Positions 42,452-49,622 of a stretch of 53,196 nt of DNA are shown one piece after another. Position numbers and translations under genes: made by a program. Under the pieces are notes generated by a model. The model saw only the letters and a list, made by a program, of their open reading frames with translations, made no database searches and was not told the origin of the DNA. The DNA is from Prevotella sp. (GTDB lineage Bacteria; Bacteroidota; Bacteroidia; Bacteroidales; Bacteroidaceae), in NCBI GenBank assembly GCA_016285055.1, contig JAEEPZ010000015.1, positions 1 to 53,196 on the forward strand, given 5' to 3'. The stretch's first letter is position 1. Each line of letters starts with the position of its first letter.

Positions 42452-42856
42452 ATGAGGAAGGTAAATGCAATTATTGAGAGAGCAAGCGATGGAAACTACA
42501 GCATCTATAGTGATGCAGAGGATTTGGACTATCTGATAACGGGTACTGGTAGTACAGTGGAGGAAGCCAAGCAATGCTTCGAGGGCGGCTATGCCGACAT
42601 GCGACGAGTGTATGCAGAGGACGGTAAGCCCTTCACAGAGGTTGAGATGGTGTACAAGTATGATATGGCATCGTTCTTGGCCTACTACTCAAAGGTGATA
42701 TCCTTGGCTGGCCTGTCACGCCTTACTGGCATCAACCAGCAGCAGCTGAGCCACTATGTGACAGGACGCAGAAATCCTTCACCCAAAACGGTGGCCAAGG
42801 TAGAAAAAGCCATCCACCTCTTCGCTCAGGACTTAGCGTCTGTACACTTCGCCTGA
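42452..42856 (+). CDS. hicB: HicB-type antitoxin
   Basis: A 134-residue antitoxin. The N-terminal part (about 1-65) is the degraded RNase H-like HicB fold (IIERASDGNYSIYSDAEDLDY, GSTVEEAKQCF), and the C-terminal part (about 80-125) is a helix-turn-helix of the Xre type (ISLAGLSRLTGINQQQLSHY, PSPKTVAKVEKAIH), which should bind the palindrome in the hicAB promoter. It neutralises HicA by direct binding. It faces the regulator gene, with a hairpin between the two stop codons. Confidence 0.85.
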   Translation: MRKVNAIIERASDGNYSIYSDAEDLDYLITGTGSTVEEAKQCFEGGYADMRRVYAEDGKPFTEVEMVYKYDMASFLAYYSKVISLAGLSRLTGINQQQLSHYVTGRRNPSPKTVAKVEKAIHLFAQDLASVHFA

Positions 42857-42890
42857 TTATCACAATTTCAAATTCGTAGGTGCAGACCAT

Positions 42891-42915
42891 GCCCCGACCT
42901 CATGCAGGCCGGGGC
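42891..42915. terminator. Hairpin between convergent hicB and the regulator gene
   Basis: GCCCCGACCT (42891-42900), loop CATGC, AGGCCGGGGC (42906-42915): a 10-position stem with one mismatch. No clear T run follows on either strand, so its strength as a terminator is uncertain. Confidence 0.45.
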
Positions 42916-42973
42916 TCTTCGTATCTATCGAGTAGCGCCACGACCGCGGATGCGCCCCACCGTTTTCGAGGCA

Positions 42974-45208
42974 TCATTCGGCACGCAACTCCATAGGGAG
43001 CTTGCCGAACTGCTTCTTGAAGCAGGTGGTGAAGTAACTGGGCGTGGTGAAGCCCACCTCGTAAGCTATCTCGGCCACCGTCTTCGTGGTGCTGTTCAGC
43101 AAGGTCTTGGCACGCTCTAAGCGCATCTCACGCAGCAGCTCTACGGGCGAGAGACCCGTGAGCACCTTCACCTTGCGGTAGAGCTGCACGCGACTGATGC
43201 CCAGCTCGTCGCCCAGGTCGTCCATCTTCAGCTTCGGATTGGCCATCTTCTCCCTCACCACGTCGCGCAGATGGTCCATGAAGAGCTTGTCCTGTGTGGT
43301 GAGCTTCACCTCCTTGTCGGCCTCCTGTCCACCCTTGAAGACTGTCTGCAGCTGCTGCCGGCTGCGTAGCAGGTTGTCGATGCGGCTGATGAGCAGGTCG
43401 GCACGGAAGGGCTTCGTCATGTAGGCATCGGCGCCGTGCTCGTAGCCTTCCATCTGCTGCACCTCGGTGCTGCGTGCTGTGAGCAGGATGACGGGTATGT
43501 GGCTGGTGATGAAGTCCTCCTTCAGGCTCTTGCAGAACTGAAGGCCGTCCATGACGGGCATCATCACATCGGAGATGACGATGTCGGGCACACTCTCGCG
43601 TGCCAGCTGCAAGCCGCTCTGCCCGTCGGGCGCCTCCAAGACGTAGAAGCGCGAGGCCAGCAGTGTGCGCAGGTAGTGGCGCATGTCGGCATTGTCGTCG
43701 ACAATGAGGATGTTGGCCAGCTCGTCGGTGTCCTCCTGCTTGAGCATGCCGAGGTGCTCTTTCTCCACGATGGCTGCCGCCTGCTGCTGGAGTACCTGCT
43801 GTGCCGTGGTGTCGTCGACGGCAGGCTGGGTGGTGTCCTTGCCGAAGTTGAGCACGTCGGACAGCACATTCTCCATCTGGCTGATGTTCCGTTCTGTGAT
43901 CTCCAGCAGCTGCAGGTCTTCCCCCTTTACGGCGTTGCGTTGCAGCAGCTGGCTCACCGGCCCGGCAATGAGCGTCAGCGGCGTCTTCAGCTGGTGGCTG
44001 GCATTGGTGTAGAAGAGTTTCTGCTCTTTGTTCAGCGCCTTTTGGCGGCGGTGGGCAGCACGTATCTGCACCACGCCGCGCCATGTGAGCAGCACGGCCA
44101 CGATGAGCAGCACGATGACGGCCACGGCCGCCCAGATGATCTTGCTCTGCACGTTGTACAGGCCGAAATACTCCTCCAGCTTGTCCTGAATGGTGAGCAG
44201 CTGGCCGCCCTGCTGTTGCAGCTCTTTGTTATAGAGGGCCACCATGTCGACATTCTCTGGCGTGATGACCATGCTCTGCAAGCTGTTGTCGCGCTCGTAT
44301 GGCTTTCCTCCAAGGATGTCGAGCGCCAGCCGCACTATCTTCTCGCCTTGTGTGGGATAGGTACATGTGGCGGCCAGCCATCCCTGCTCCACGCCCTCGA
44401 TGCCTTCTCCCGGCCCTGGCAGTCCGTCAACGCCGATGATCTTCACCTCTTTTTCCAGTCCTGCGTCACTCACCGCCCACGATGCTCCGCGCGCCATGAA
44501 GTCGCTGTGACAGAAGATGACGTCGGGCCTCCTGTCGCTCTGCAGTGCCTGGCGGACGATGCTGTCGGTGCGATGGTCGTCCCAGTTGCTGAAGATGCAC
44601 TGGTAGTCCACCTCTGGGTGCTGGCGTATGGCCTCGTCGAAGCCCTTGTGGCGGTCGCGCGAGGGCGAGGTGCTCTGGAGCGCTGTGATTTCGAGGACTA
44701 AGGGGAGGTTTTGTGGGTTTTGTGGGCTTTGTGGGCGGGGTGGGGTGGAGGAAGAAGAGTGACGGTTGGTGGCCAGCTGCGCAGCATAGTCAGCAGCGAG
44801 GCGGCCCACTGCCACGTTGTCGCCTCCGATGAAGGCGGTGTAGTCGTCGGTGTCTGCCCTACGGTCGAACAGGATGACGGGCTTGCCGCTCTCCTTGGCC
44901 CGCTTCAGGGCCGGTGCCACCTCGGCATACTCGTTGGGCGCAACGACCAGGAGGTCGACGTCGCTGTGTATCAGACTGTCAATCTGCCGCACCTGAATGT
45001 CGGAGCGGTCGTGGCAGTTGAGGATCTCCACCTCCACATCCTCTTCGTACAGATGCTGAGCGGCCAGCAGCTCCTGGTTGAGCTTGTAGCGCCAGTTGCC
45101 CACCGAGCACTGCAGCACCGTGATGTGGTAACGCGGGCTGTTGCCGCAAGCCGTCAGCAGTAGCGCCAGGCTATATAAAATAATAATGTGTAAGACAGGC
45201 TTTCGCAT
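42974..45208 (-). CDS. Hybrid two-component regulator of the fructan locus, lacking a recognisable HATPase domain
   Basis: A 744-residue regulator. Lipobox-like Cys21 (LLTACGNS), then a periplasmic sugar-binding domain of the ribose/fructose type (about 25-330), one membrane segment (about 357-377), HisKA with H405 (ASHQLKTPLTL), receiver domain (about 498-615; phosphorylation site D547 in ISDVMMP, K599) and a C-terminal AraC-type HTH (about 640-744). Its domains and position match BT1754, which senses fructose. Only about 42 residues separate HisKA from the receiver, so the ATP-binding domain is missing. Residues about 157-168 of the sensor domain come from an in-frame 9-nt array. It presumably activates the susC, GH32 and permease genes in response to fructose. 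Confidence 0.88.
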   Translation of the reverse strand: MRKPVLHIIILYSLALLLTACGNSPRYHITVLQCSVGNWRYKLNQELLAAQHLYEEDVEVEILNCHDRSDIQVRQIDSLIHSDVDLLVVAPNEYAEVAPALKRAKESGKPVILFDRRADTDDYTAFIGGDNVAVGRLAADYAAQLATNRHSSSSTPPRPQSPQNPQNLPLVLEITALQSTSPSRDRHKGFDEAIRQHPEVDYQCIFSNWDDHRTDSIVRQALQSDRRPDVIFCHSDFMARGASWAVSDAGLEKEVKIIGVDGLPGPGEGIEGVEQGWLAATCTYPTQGEKIVRLALDILGGKPYERDNSLQSMVITPENVDMVALYNKELQQQGGQLLTIQDKLEEYFGLYNVQSKIIWAAVAVIVLLIVAVLLTWRGVVQIRAAHRRQKALNKEQKLFYTNASHQLKTPLTLIAGPVSQLLQRNAVKGEDLQLLEITERNISQMENVLSDVLNFGKDTTQPAVDDTTAQQVLQQQAAAIVEKEHLGMLKQEDTDELANILIVDDNADMRHYLRTLLASRFYVLEAPDGQSGLQLARESVPDIVISDVMMPVMDGLQFCKSLKEDFITSHIPVILLTARSTEVQQMEGYEHGADAYMTKPFRADLLISRIDNLLRSRQQLQTVFKGGQEADKEVKLTTQDKLFMDHLRDVVREKMANPKLKMDDLGDELGISRVQLYRKVKVLTGLSPVELLREMRLERAKTLLNSTTKTVAEIAYEVGFTTPSYFTTCFKKQFGKLPMELRAE
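44709..44744. repeat. 9-nt tandem array in the regulator gene (TTTTGTGGG type)
   Basis: Four units: ttttgtggg, ttttgtggg, ctttgtggg, cggggtggg. On the coding strand they give a Pro-Gln-Asn type three-residue repeat within the periplasmic sensor domain. Confidence 0.85.
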
Positions 45209-45241
45209 AGAGTGTTGTCTTTTCTTTTACAATCAAGCCAC

Positions 45242-45273
45242 AAAATTACACGTTGTTTTCCATATAGCCAAAT
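45242..45273 (-). promoter_or_regulatory. Promoter of the fructan regulator gene
   Basis: Minus strand: TTTG (45270-45273), 20 bases, TAATTTTG (45242-45249), 33 bases before the ATG at 45208. A close match to consensus, as expected for a constitutively made sensor. Confidence 0.7.
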
Positions 45274-45330
45274 ATTATCGGCATTTTGTTTGCATTTTTA
45301 GGAAAGGGGGGGGCGGCGGGTGGAGGCGGG

Positions 45331-45366
45331 GCAGTGGCGGTGCCACTGCTTACGAGCAGCCTGGCT
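45331..45366. repeat. GCAGTGGC hairpin family, single unit
   Basis: GCAGTGGC-GGT-GCCACTGC followed by TTACGAGCAGCCTGG. Third site of this family, between the second susCD locus and the regulator promoter. Confidence 0.85.
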
Positions 45367-45376
45367 ACTGGGTGGC

Positions 45377-45421
45377 AAAAAATATTCTCATGCCGTGAGA
45401 ATGATTCTCACGGCATGAGAA
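45377..45421 (-). terminator. Terminator with 37-base nested palindrome
   Basis: Two perfect 18-base arms (45385-45402 and 45404-45421) about one central base; each arm can itself fold (TTCTCA-TGCCG-TGAGAA). On the minus strand the stem is followed by TATTTTTTG. It lies about 70 bases beyond the stop codon of the last gene of the second susCD locus. Confidence 0.75.
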
Positions 45422-45489
45422 AAACTTTTCCTTGCCCTTGCCTAAAAAGGAAGAGTGATGTTTCTAATTATTTGCGGAAGTTGAGGCGC

Positions 45490-46434
45490 TTATCTCACTG
45501 CACTTTTCCTTCCGTTGACGATATAAATGCCCTTGGAGTGCATATTGGCGCGGCGCTGGCCAGAGAGTGAGTAGACCACGTTTGATTCCTGACTTCTGCC
45601 AGACGACGGTAGCGTGCTGATGGCCGAAGCCTCTTCCACGACCACCTCTATCCCAGGACACTTGGCCTTGATGACGTCCCAGTCCTCGTCCCAGCGTGCG
45701 GCACCGCTGACATTGAGCTTCGTGGCCGTTGGCGCGAGCTTGGCAGCCAGCAGGGCATAGTCGTTGTAAGCTTCGGAATGCCAGTCGCCATTCCATGTGC
45801 ACTGATAGTTGCCCTTGCCGATGACGCCTGTCACGACGACCTCTCCCGTCAGCGAGTTGTCGGCGTAGGCGAGGATTCCCTTGCCATCCACCATCGTTCC
45901 TTCCATCTTGATGTCATCGATGTAGATGGTCTGCCCGACATTGTTCAGCGCATCGTTGCCATCTTCAAAGGGCCATATCTCCAGCACCGTATTGCCGGTA
46001 TCTGTGATTCTCTCGCTGTCAGGGCCGGCAGCGAACTCAAAGGTGAGGATGTTCCATTGGTCTGCCTCTCCGCACCAGAACCATCGTCCTGTGGCGTAGC
46101 CTCCGTCGCCGTCCTTCACCAGCTTGACGAGCACGTTGTGGTTGGCGCTCATCTTGATGCGCAGGGTCATGCGGCGCAGTGCTTTGAAGTCGACGTCACC
46201 CAAGGGCAGGGCAGCATTGCAATGCTCCTTGTCCCAGCCGCCGGGGTTGTCTTTCAGCGTTATCTTGAGGCATTTGTTGCCATTGTCCTCCACGACGGTA
46301 GGGTCGGCGCGGTTCCAGAAGCCTCCGTCGGTGTTGATGTCCTTGTCTTCGCCATCCCACAGCACTACTTGTGCCGAGGCTGTCATTGTGGCCATTGCCA
46401 TAGCCATGATGAGTAATTGTTTTTTCATCGTCAT
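45490..46434 (-). CDS. Secreted beta-sandwich protein with type IX secretion-like tail
   Basis: A 314-residue protein with a signal peptide (cleaved near TASAQ), a jelly-roll-like region (about 25-185; FWNRADPTVVEDNGNKCLKI, MTLRIKMSANHNVLVKLVKD, IYIDDIKMEG) resembling carbohydrate-binding modules, and a second short region. The end (NVVYSLSGQRR, KGIYIVNGRK) is typical of type IX secretion sorting tails in Prevotella. No catalytic motif is recognised. As last gene of a locus with a GH32-like protein it may bind the same glycan outside the cell; this is inferred. M1 or M3 could be the start. Confidence 0.65.
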   Translation of the reverse strand: MTMKKQLLIMAMAMATMTASAQVVLWDGEDKDINTDGGFWNRADPTVVEDNGNKCLKITLKDNPGGWDKEHCNAALPLGDVDFKALRRMTLRIKMSANHNVLVKLVKDGDGGYATGRWFWCGEADQWNILTFEFAAGPDSERITDTGNTVLEIWPFEDGNDALNNVGQTIYIDDIKMEGTMVDGKGILAYADNSLTGEVVVTGVIGKGNYQCTWNGDWHSEAYNDYALLAAKLAPTATKLNVSGAARWDEDWDVIKAKCPGIEVVVEEASAISTLPSSGRSQESNVVYSLSGQRRANMHSKGIYIVNGRKSAVR

Positions 46435-46446
46435 TCTTTTTATTGA

Positions 46447-46472
46447 GGGTCCGACGGCAAAGCGCCGGACCC
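46447..46472. other. Hairpin between the GH32-like and beta-sandwich genes
   Basis: GGGTCCG (46447-46453) and CGGACCC (46466-46472) pair around a 12-base loop that can fold further (GGC-AAA-GC). No T run follows on the minus strand, so it is more likely an mRNA-processing or attenuation stem than a full terminator. Confidence 0.45.
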
Positions 46473-46542
46473 GTGATGAATAATTTGTTGATATGTTATC
46501 CTGAAAGGCAATCCCTTACCCATGGAAAGAGCCGTCGGCCTA

Positions 46543-48165
46543 TTATTGCTGGCTGACCTTCACGTCGCTGACGGTGACGGAGCCGCCGTAGTTGTTGATG
46601 CTCCAGCAGTTCTTCTGTATGCCGTAGATGCGCTGGGTGTAGGCACAGACATCGTTGATGTACATCACTAGGACGGAGTTGTCGGTGTAGATGTCAACGT
46701 TGTACGTGTTGTCGGCAGGGCGCTCGAACCAGTAGCCGTCGATACCCTCTATGAATCCCTTGCCCTCTTCACCTTCCTGCTCGAAGTTCACCTTGCGGTG
46801 GTTCTCATCCTCGGGGTTGACCACGATGGTGTAGTATTTCTTCGAGTCAGTGCCGCGGACGAAGGATATGCCGAACTTGTCCCAGTTGTTCGAGGTCTTT
46901 ACTGTGAAGGCGATGTGGTTGCAGGTGCCCAAGCGGTTGTAGAGTACGAAGGCTCCGTCGCCACTCAGCGTCCCACTGTTGTATCCGTTGGAAGCCATCA
47001 CGTTAGCAGCAACGGTCTTGTTGTACTTGGCGGCCATGGCGGGCACGGCTCCGAGTGTCAGTGTGCCGTCGTTGTGCTGTATGAGCTTGTGGCAGACCAG
47101 CGCACCGCTCCAGTTGGGCTCGTTGCCGTCGCCAGCGCCCACGTTGATGTTTTTCTCGTGGATGTCGCCGCCCGAGCGGAAGGGACACCATCCCCAGATG
47201 TAGCGGTCGGTGCCGTTGGAGGCCGTCTTGCCAGCATAGAAGGCACGGCTGTCGAGCACGCCCTCATGGCCGTCGGCCGGCCACTTCGGGCCGTCGTTGA
47301 AGCAGCTCTTCAGTTCGTCGTAGCTGCGGGCCATCATGTATTTCACCTTGCGGCTCCACGAGGTGCGGAAGCTCTCGCTGTAGACCATGTACCAGTAGTC
47401 GCCCATCTTGAAGATGTCGGGGCACTCGAGCATGCGGTCCCAGATCATGCGGATGCGGCCTACGTGCTCCCAGTTCTTCAGGTCTGCTGACTTGAACTCT
47501 GCAAAGACGGGGTCGCCGCCGTTGACAGGATAGGTCGAGATGACCATGTGGTAGAGGTTGTCGTCGGCCACGAAGACCTGCGGGTCGCGGAAGTCGTTGC
47601 CTGAGTAGCCGTAGTCGGGGCCGTTGAGTGTCCACAGCTCGTCCTTTGTCCAGGTCTTGAAGTCGGTCGATGTGGCGCGCATCACCACCTCGCGGTTCTT
47701 GCAGTTGCCGTTGTGGCCGGTGTAGTAGATGTAGTAGGTGCCGTCCTTCTCATAGGCGCAGCCTGTGCCGAGCGCTGCATCCTGCTGATAGTCGTTGGCG
47801 CCGAAGGGCAGCAGCTCGCCCAGCGACTCGTAGCTGGCGCCGTCCTTGGTGGCCACGGCCCAGATGGGGTGGAAGCGGTGGCTCATGTTATTGATGAACT
47901 CCTGCAGGTAGAGCACCTTGAAGTCTCCTGTCCGCTGGTCGTAGAAGGGCATGGGGTCGCCGACGCGTCCCACGGCGGGGGTGTAGTAGGTGCCGAAGCC
48001 CTGGTCGTCGGTCGGTGTGAAGAAGGTGGTGGTGCCTGCCCAGTCGCGGTCGGGATCGCCGCTGAAGTCGTCGTCGCTGCAGGAGGCGAGGGCTGCCGGG
48101 GCTGCGACGATGCCGCAGCACACGAGACAACCAAGGAGGTAATGCTTTATATTGTTGGTTTTCAT
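46543..48165 (-). CDS. GH32-like surface lipoprotein with atypical nucleophile motif
   Basis: A 540-residue lipoprotein (Cys29, ALASCSDDD) with a five-blade propeller (about 45-340) and a C-terminal sandwich (about 360-540; perhaps DUF4975). GH32 landmarks are kept for two of three residues: D194 (FRDPQV) and acid/base E247 (LECPDIF). The usual WMNDPNG is replaced by RVGDPMPFYD, with D70 as presumed nucleophile. It could be a beta-fructan hydrolase with altered specificity or a related activity; a non-catalytic binding role is less likely because all three acids remain. It follows the DUF4960 gene by 13 bases in the operon. Confidence 0.75.
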   Translation of the reverse strand: MKTNNIKHYLLGCLVCCGIVAAPAALASCSDDDFSGDPDRDWAGTTTFFTPTDDQGFGTYYTPAVGRVGDPMPFYDQRTGDFKVLYLQEFINNMSHRFHPIWAVATKDGASYESLGELLPFGANDYQQDAALGTGCAYEKDGTYYIYYTGHNGNCKNREVVMRATSTDFKTWTKDELWTLNGPDYGYSGNDFRDPQVFVADDNLYHMVISTYPVNGGDPVFAEFKSADLKNWEHVGRIRMIWDRMLECPDIFKMGDYWYMVYSESFRTSWSRKVKYMMARSYDELKSCFNDGPKWPADGHEGVLDSRAFYAGKTASNGTDRYIWGWCPFRSGGDIHEKNINVGAGDGNEPNWSGALVCHKLIQHNDGTLTLGAVPAMAAKYNKTVAANVMASNGYNSGTLSGDGAFVLYNRLGTCNHIAFTVKTSNNWDKFGISFVRGTDSKKYYTIVVNPEDENHRKVNFEQEGEEGKGFIEGIDGYWFERPADNTYNVDIYTDNSVLVMYINDVCAYTQRIYGIQKNCWSINNYGGSVTVSDVKVSQQ

Positions 48166-48178
48166 AATGGTGGCTTTT

Positions 48179-49585
48179 TTATTTGGTTAGGTAATCGAGT
48201 GCGTTGAGCATGATGCGTCCCATGTTGTCATGGTAGAGCGACGTGTAGGGCGTGGGCGAGTTCCAGTCGAAGAGACCCGATCCGAAGCAGATGATGCCAC
48301 CCTTGCCGTAGTTGCCGTTGGCAGCCTTCAGTTCCCAAGCCACGATGGCACCGTCGCCACCATGAGCCAGCCCGCGATTGCCCGTGATTTCCTCGAAGGC
48401 CTGCACGCCGGTGTAGGGATTCCAGAGGGCAAACTGCGACGTGGTGTTACAGATGGTATAGCCGTTGTCGAGCGTATAGACGGCATCGTCGGGTGCGCCG
48501 GGATAGGTGACGAGATTCTTCCACAGCGGGTGGTTGACGTCGTAGGCGAAGAAGTGCCAGGGGTCGTCGCCCATGAGGTCGGAGCCTTCACCGCCTCCGC
48601 CGCCCCAGCAGTTGTTGGGATAGACGTTCTCGGGCATGGCACCGAGGGCGATGGCGTAGTTCACGGCCGAGCGGCTGAGCACGAAAGCACCTCCGTTCTT
48701 CCAGAACTCCTTCATCTTGGGCAGCGCCGTCATGGCTCCTGTAGCAGCTTCGGCAAATCCGTTGTAGTTGCCGTAGGCAGGGCTGTGGCGGTGGAAGAAG
48801 ATGAGCTTGCACTCGTCAAGCGAGATGCTGCCGCTGGCCACCATGTCCCATGAAGCGTAGGCGGCGCCCTCGACGTTGCCTGTCAGCCATTTGGCGGCAG
48901 CCTTCTCCTCGTCGTTGAGCAGCTCCACATTCTCGGCATCGCCCACGAAGATGGCCACGGGATTCTCGATGAGCGTCACGTTGACCGTATAGGTGTTGGT
49001 GGCGGTGTTGTCGGTGAGTGTCAGCAGCATCGGCTCGCGGAAGTTGGCCTTTGTCCCGCTGGCGGGGCTGCAGGTGGCATCCTCGCTGCACTCCACCTCG
49101 AAGGTGGCGTTCTCCAGGTCGATGCCGCTGTTGGCCATCACGCTGACGGTGACGGTCTTGTCCTCCTGGTTGATGGCGCCTTTCACGCCCTCGAGGATGA
49201 AGAGCTTGAGCAGTGCCTCGTCGTTGCGCACGCTGACCTGATAGTCCATGACGAGGTCGCCGTTGGTGATGTGCAGGGTGCGGTCGCCGTCGAAGTTCAC
49301 GTGGTCGCCCACCTTCAAGTTGGTCTGTGCACCTGGCGAGACGGTGAGGCTGGTAATCTCCATGTTACCCTTCTGGTTGAAGTCTACGGGCACCTTCACC
49401 TTCACCAGTCGCTTTTCGGTGTTGATGGTGCCTTCATACTGTCCGTTGAGCACGAACTTCTCCACGAGGCACGAACCGCTCACGTCGATGCTGCCCGTGT
49501 TGTCGTCGCTGCAAGCTGTCAGGGCTGCGATGATACCGCAGCATAGGAGACATGCCGCAAAAATGTTCTTTATTTTGGTCATCAT
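48179..49585 (-). CDS. Surface lipoprotein with DUF4960 domain (second locus)
   Basis: A 468-residue lipoprotein (Cys25, LTACSDDN). Residues about 40-210 hold two beta domains with a repeated pattern (EGTINTEKRLVKVKVPVDF and KGAINQEDKTVTVSVMANS); the rest (about 210-468) is a DUF4960-like domain (KLIFFHRHSPAYGNY, GGAFVLSRSAVNYAIALG, GGIICFGSGLFDWN, MGRIMLNALDYLTK), as in the fructan binding protein at 35245-36771. Expected to bind polysaccharide at the surface together with the adjacent SusCD. It follows susD by 37 bases. Confidence 0.78.
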   Translation of the reverse strand: MMTKIKNIFAACLLCCGIIAALTACSDDNTGSIDVSGSCLVEKFVLNGQYEGTINTEKRLVKVKVPVDFNQKGNMEITSLTVSPGAQTNLKVGDHVNFDGDRTLHITNGDLVMDYQVSVRNDEALLKLFILEGVKGAINQEDKTVTVSVMANSGIDLENATFEVECSEDATCSPASGTKANFREPMLLTLTDNTATNTYTVNVTLIENPVAIFVGDAENVELLNDEEKAAAKWLTGNVEGAAYASWDMVASGSISLDECKLIFFHRHSPAYGNYNGFAEAATGAMTALPKMKEFWKNGGAFVLSRSAVNYAIALGAMPENVYPNNCWGGGGGEGSDLMGDDPWHFFAYDVNHPLWKNLVTYPGAPDDAVYTLDNGYTICNTTSQFALWNPYTGVQAFEEITGNRGLAHGGDGAIVAWELKAANGNYGKGGIICFGSGLFDWNSPTPYTSLYHDNMGRIMLNALDYLTK

Positions 49586-49620
49586 AACTATAAACTATTA
49601 TCTGTCAACTATTAACTGTT
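49586..49620 (-). repeat. Short AT-rich leader motif before the DUF4960 gene
   Basis: aactataaactattatct (49586-49603), identical to 38608-38625 before the fructan susD, then a degenerate second copy (aactattaactgtta). Confidence 0.7.
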
Positions 49621-49622
49621 AT

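Noticed and set aside
42897..43120. Small plus-strand frame of 72 codons overlapping the regulator gene end
   Set aside because: Antisense to the conserved AraC-type HTH of the regulator, no motif of its own.
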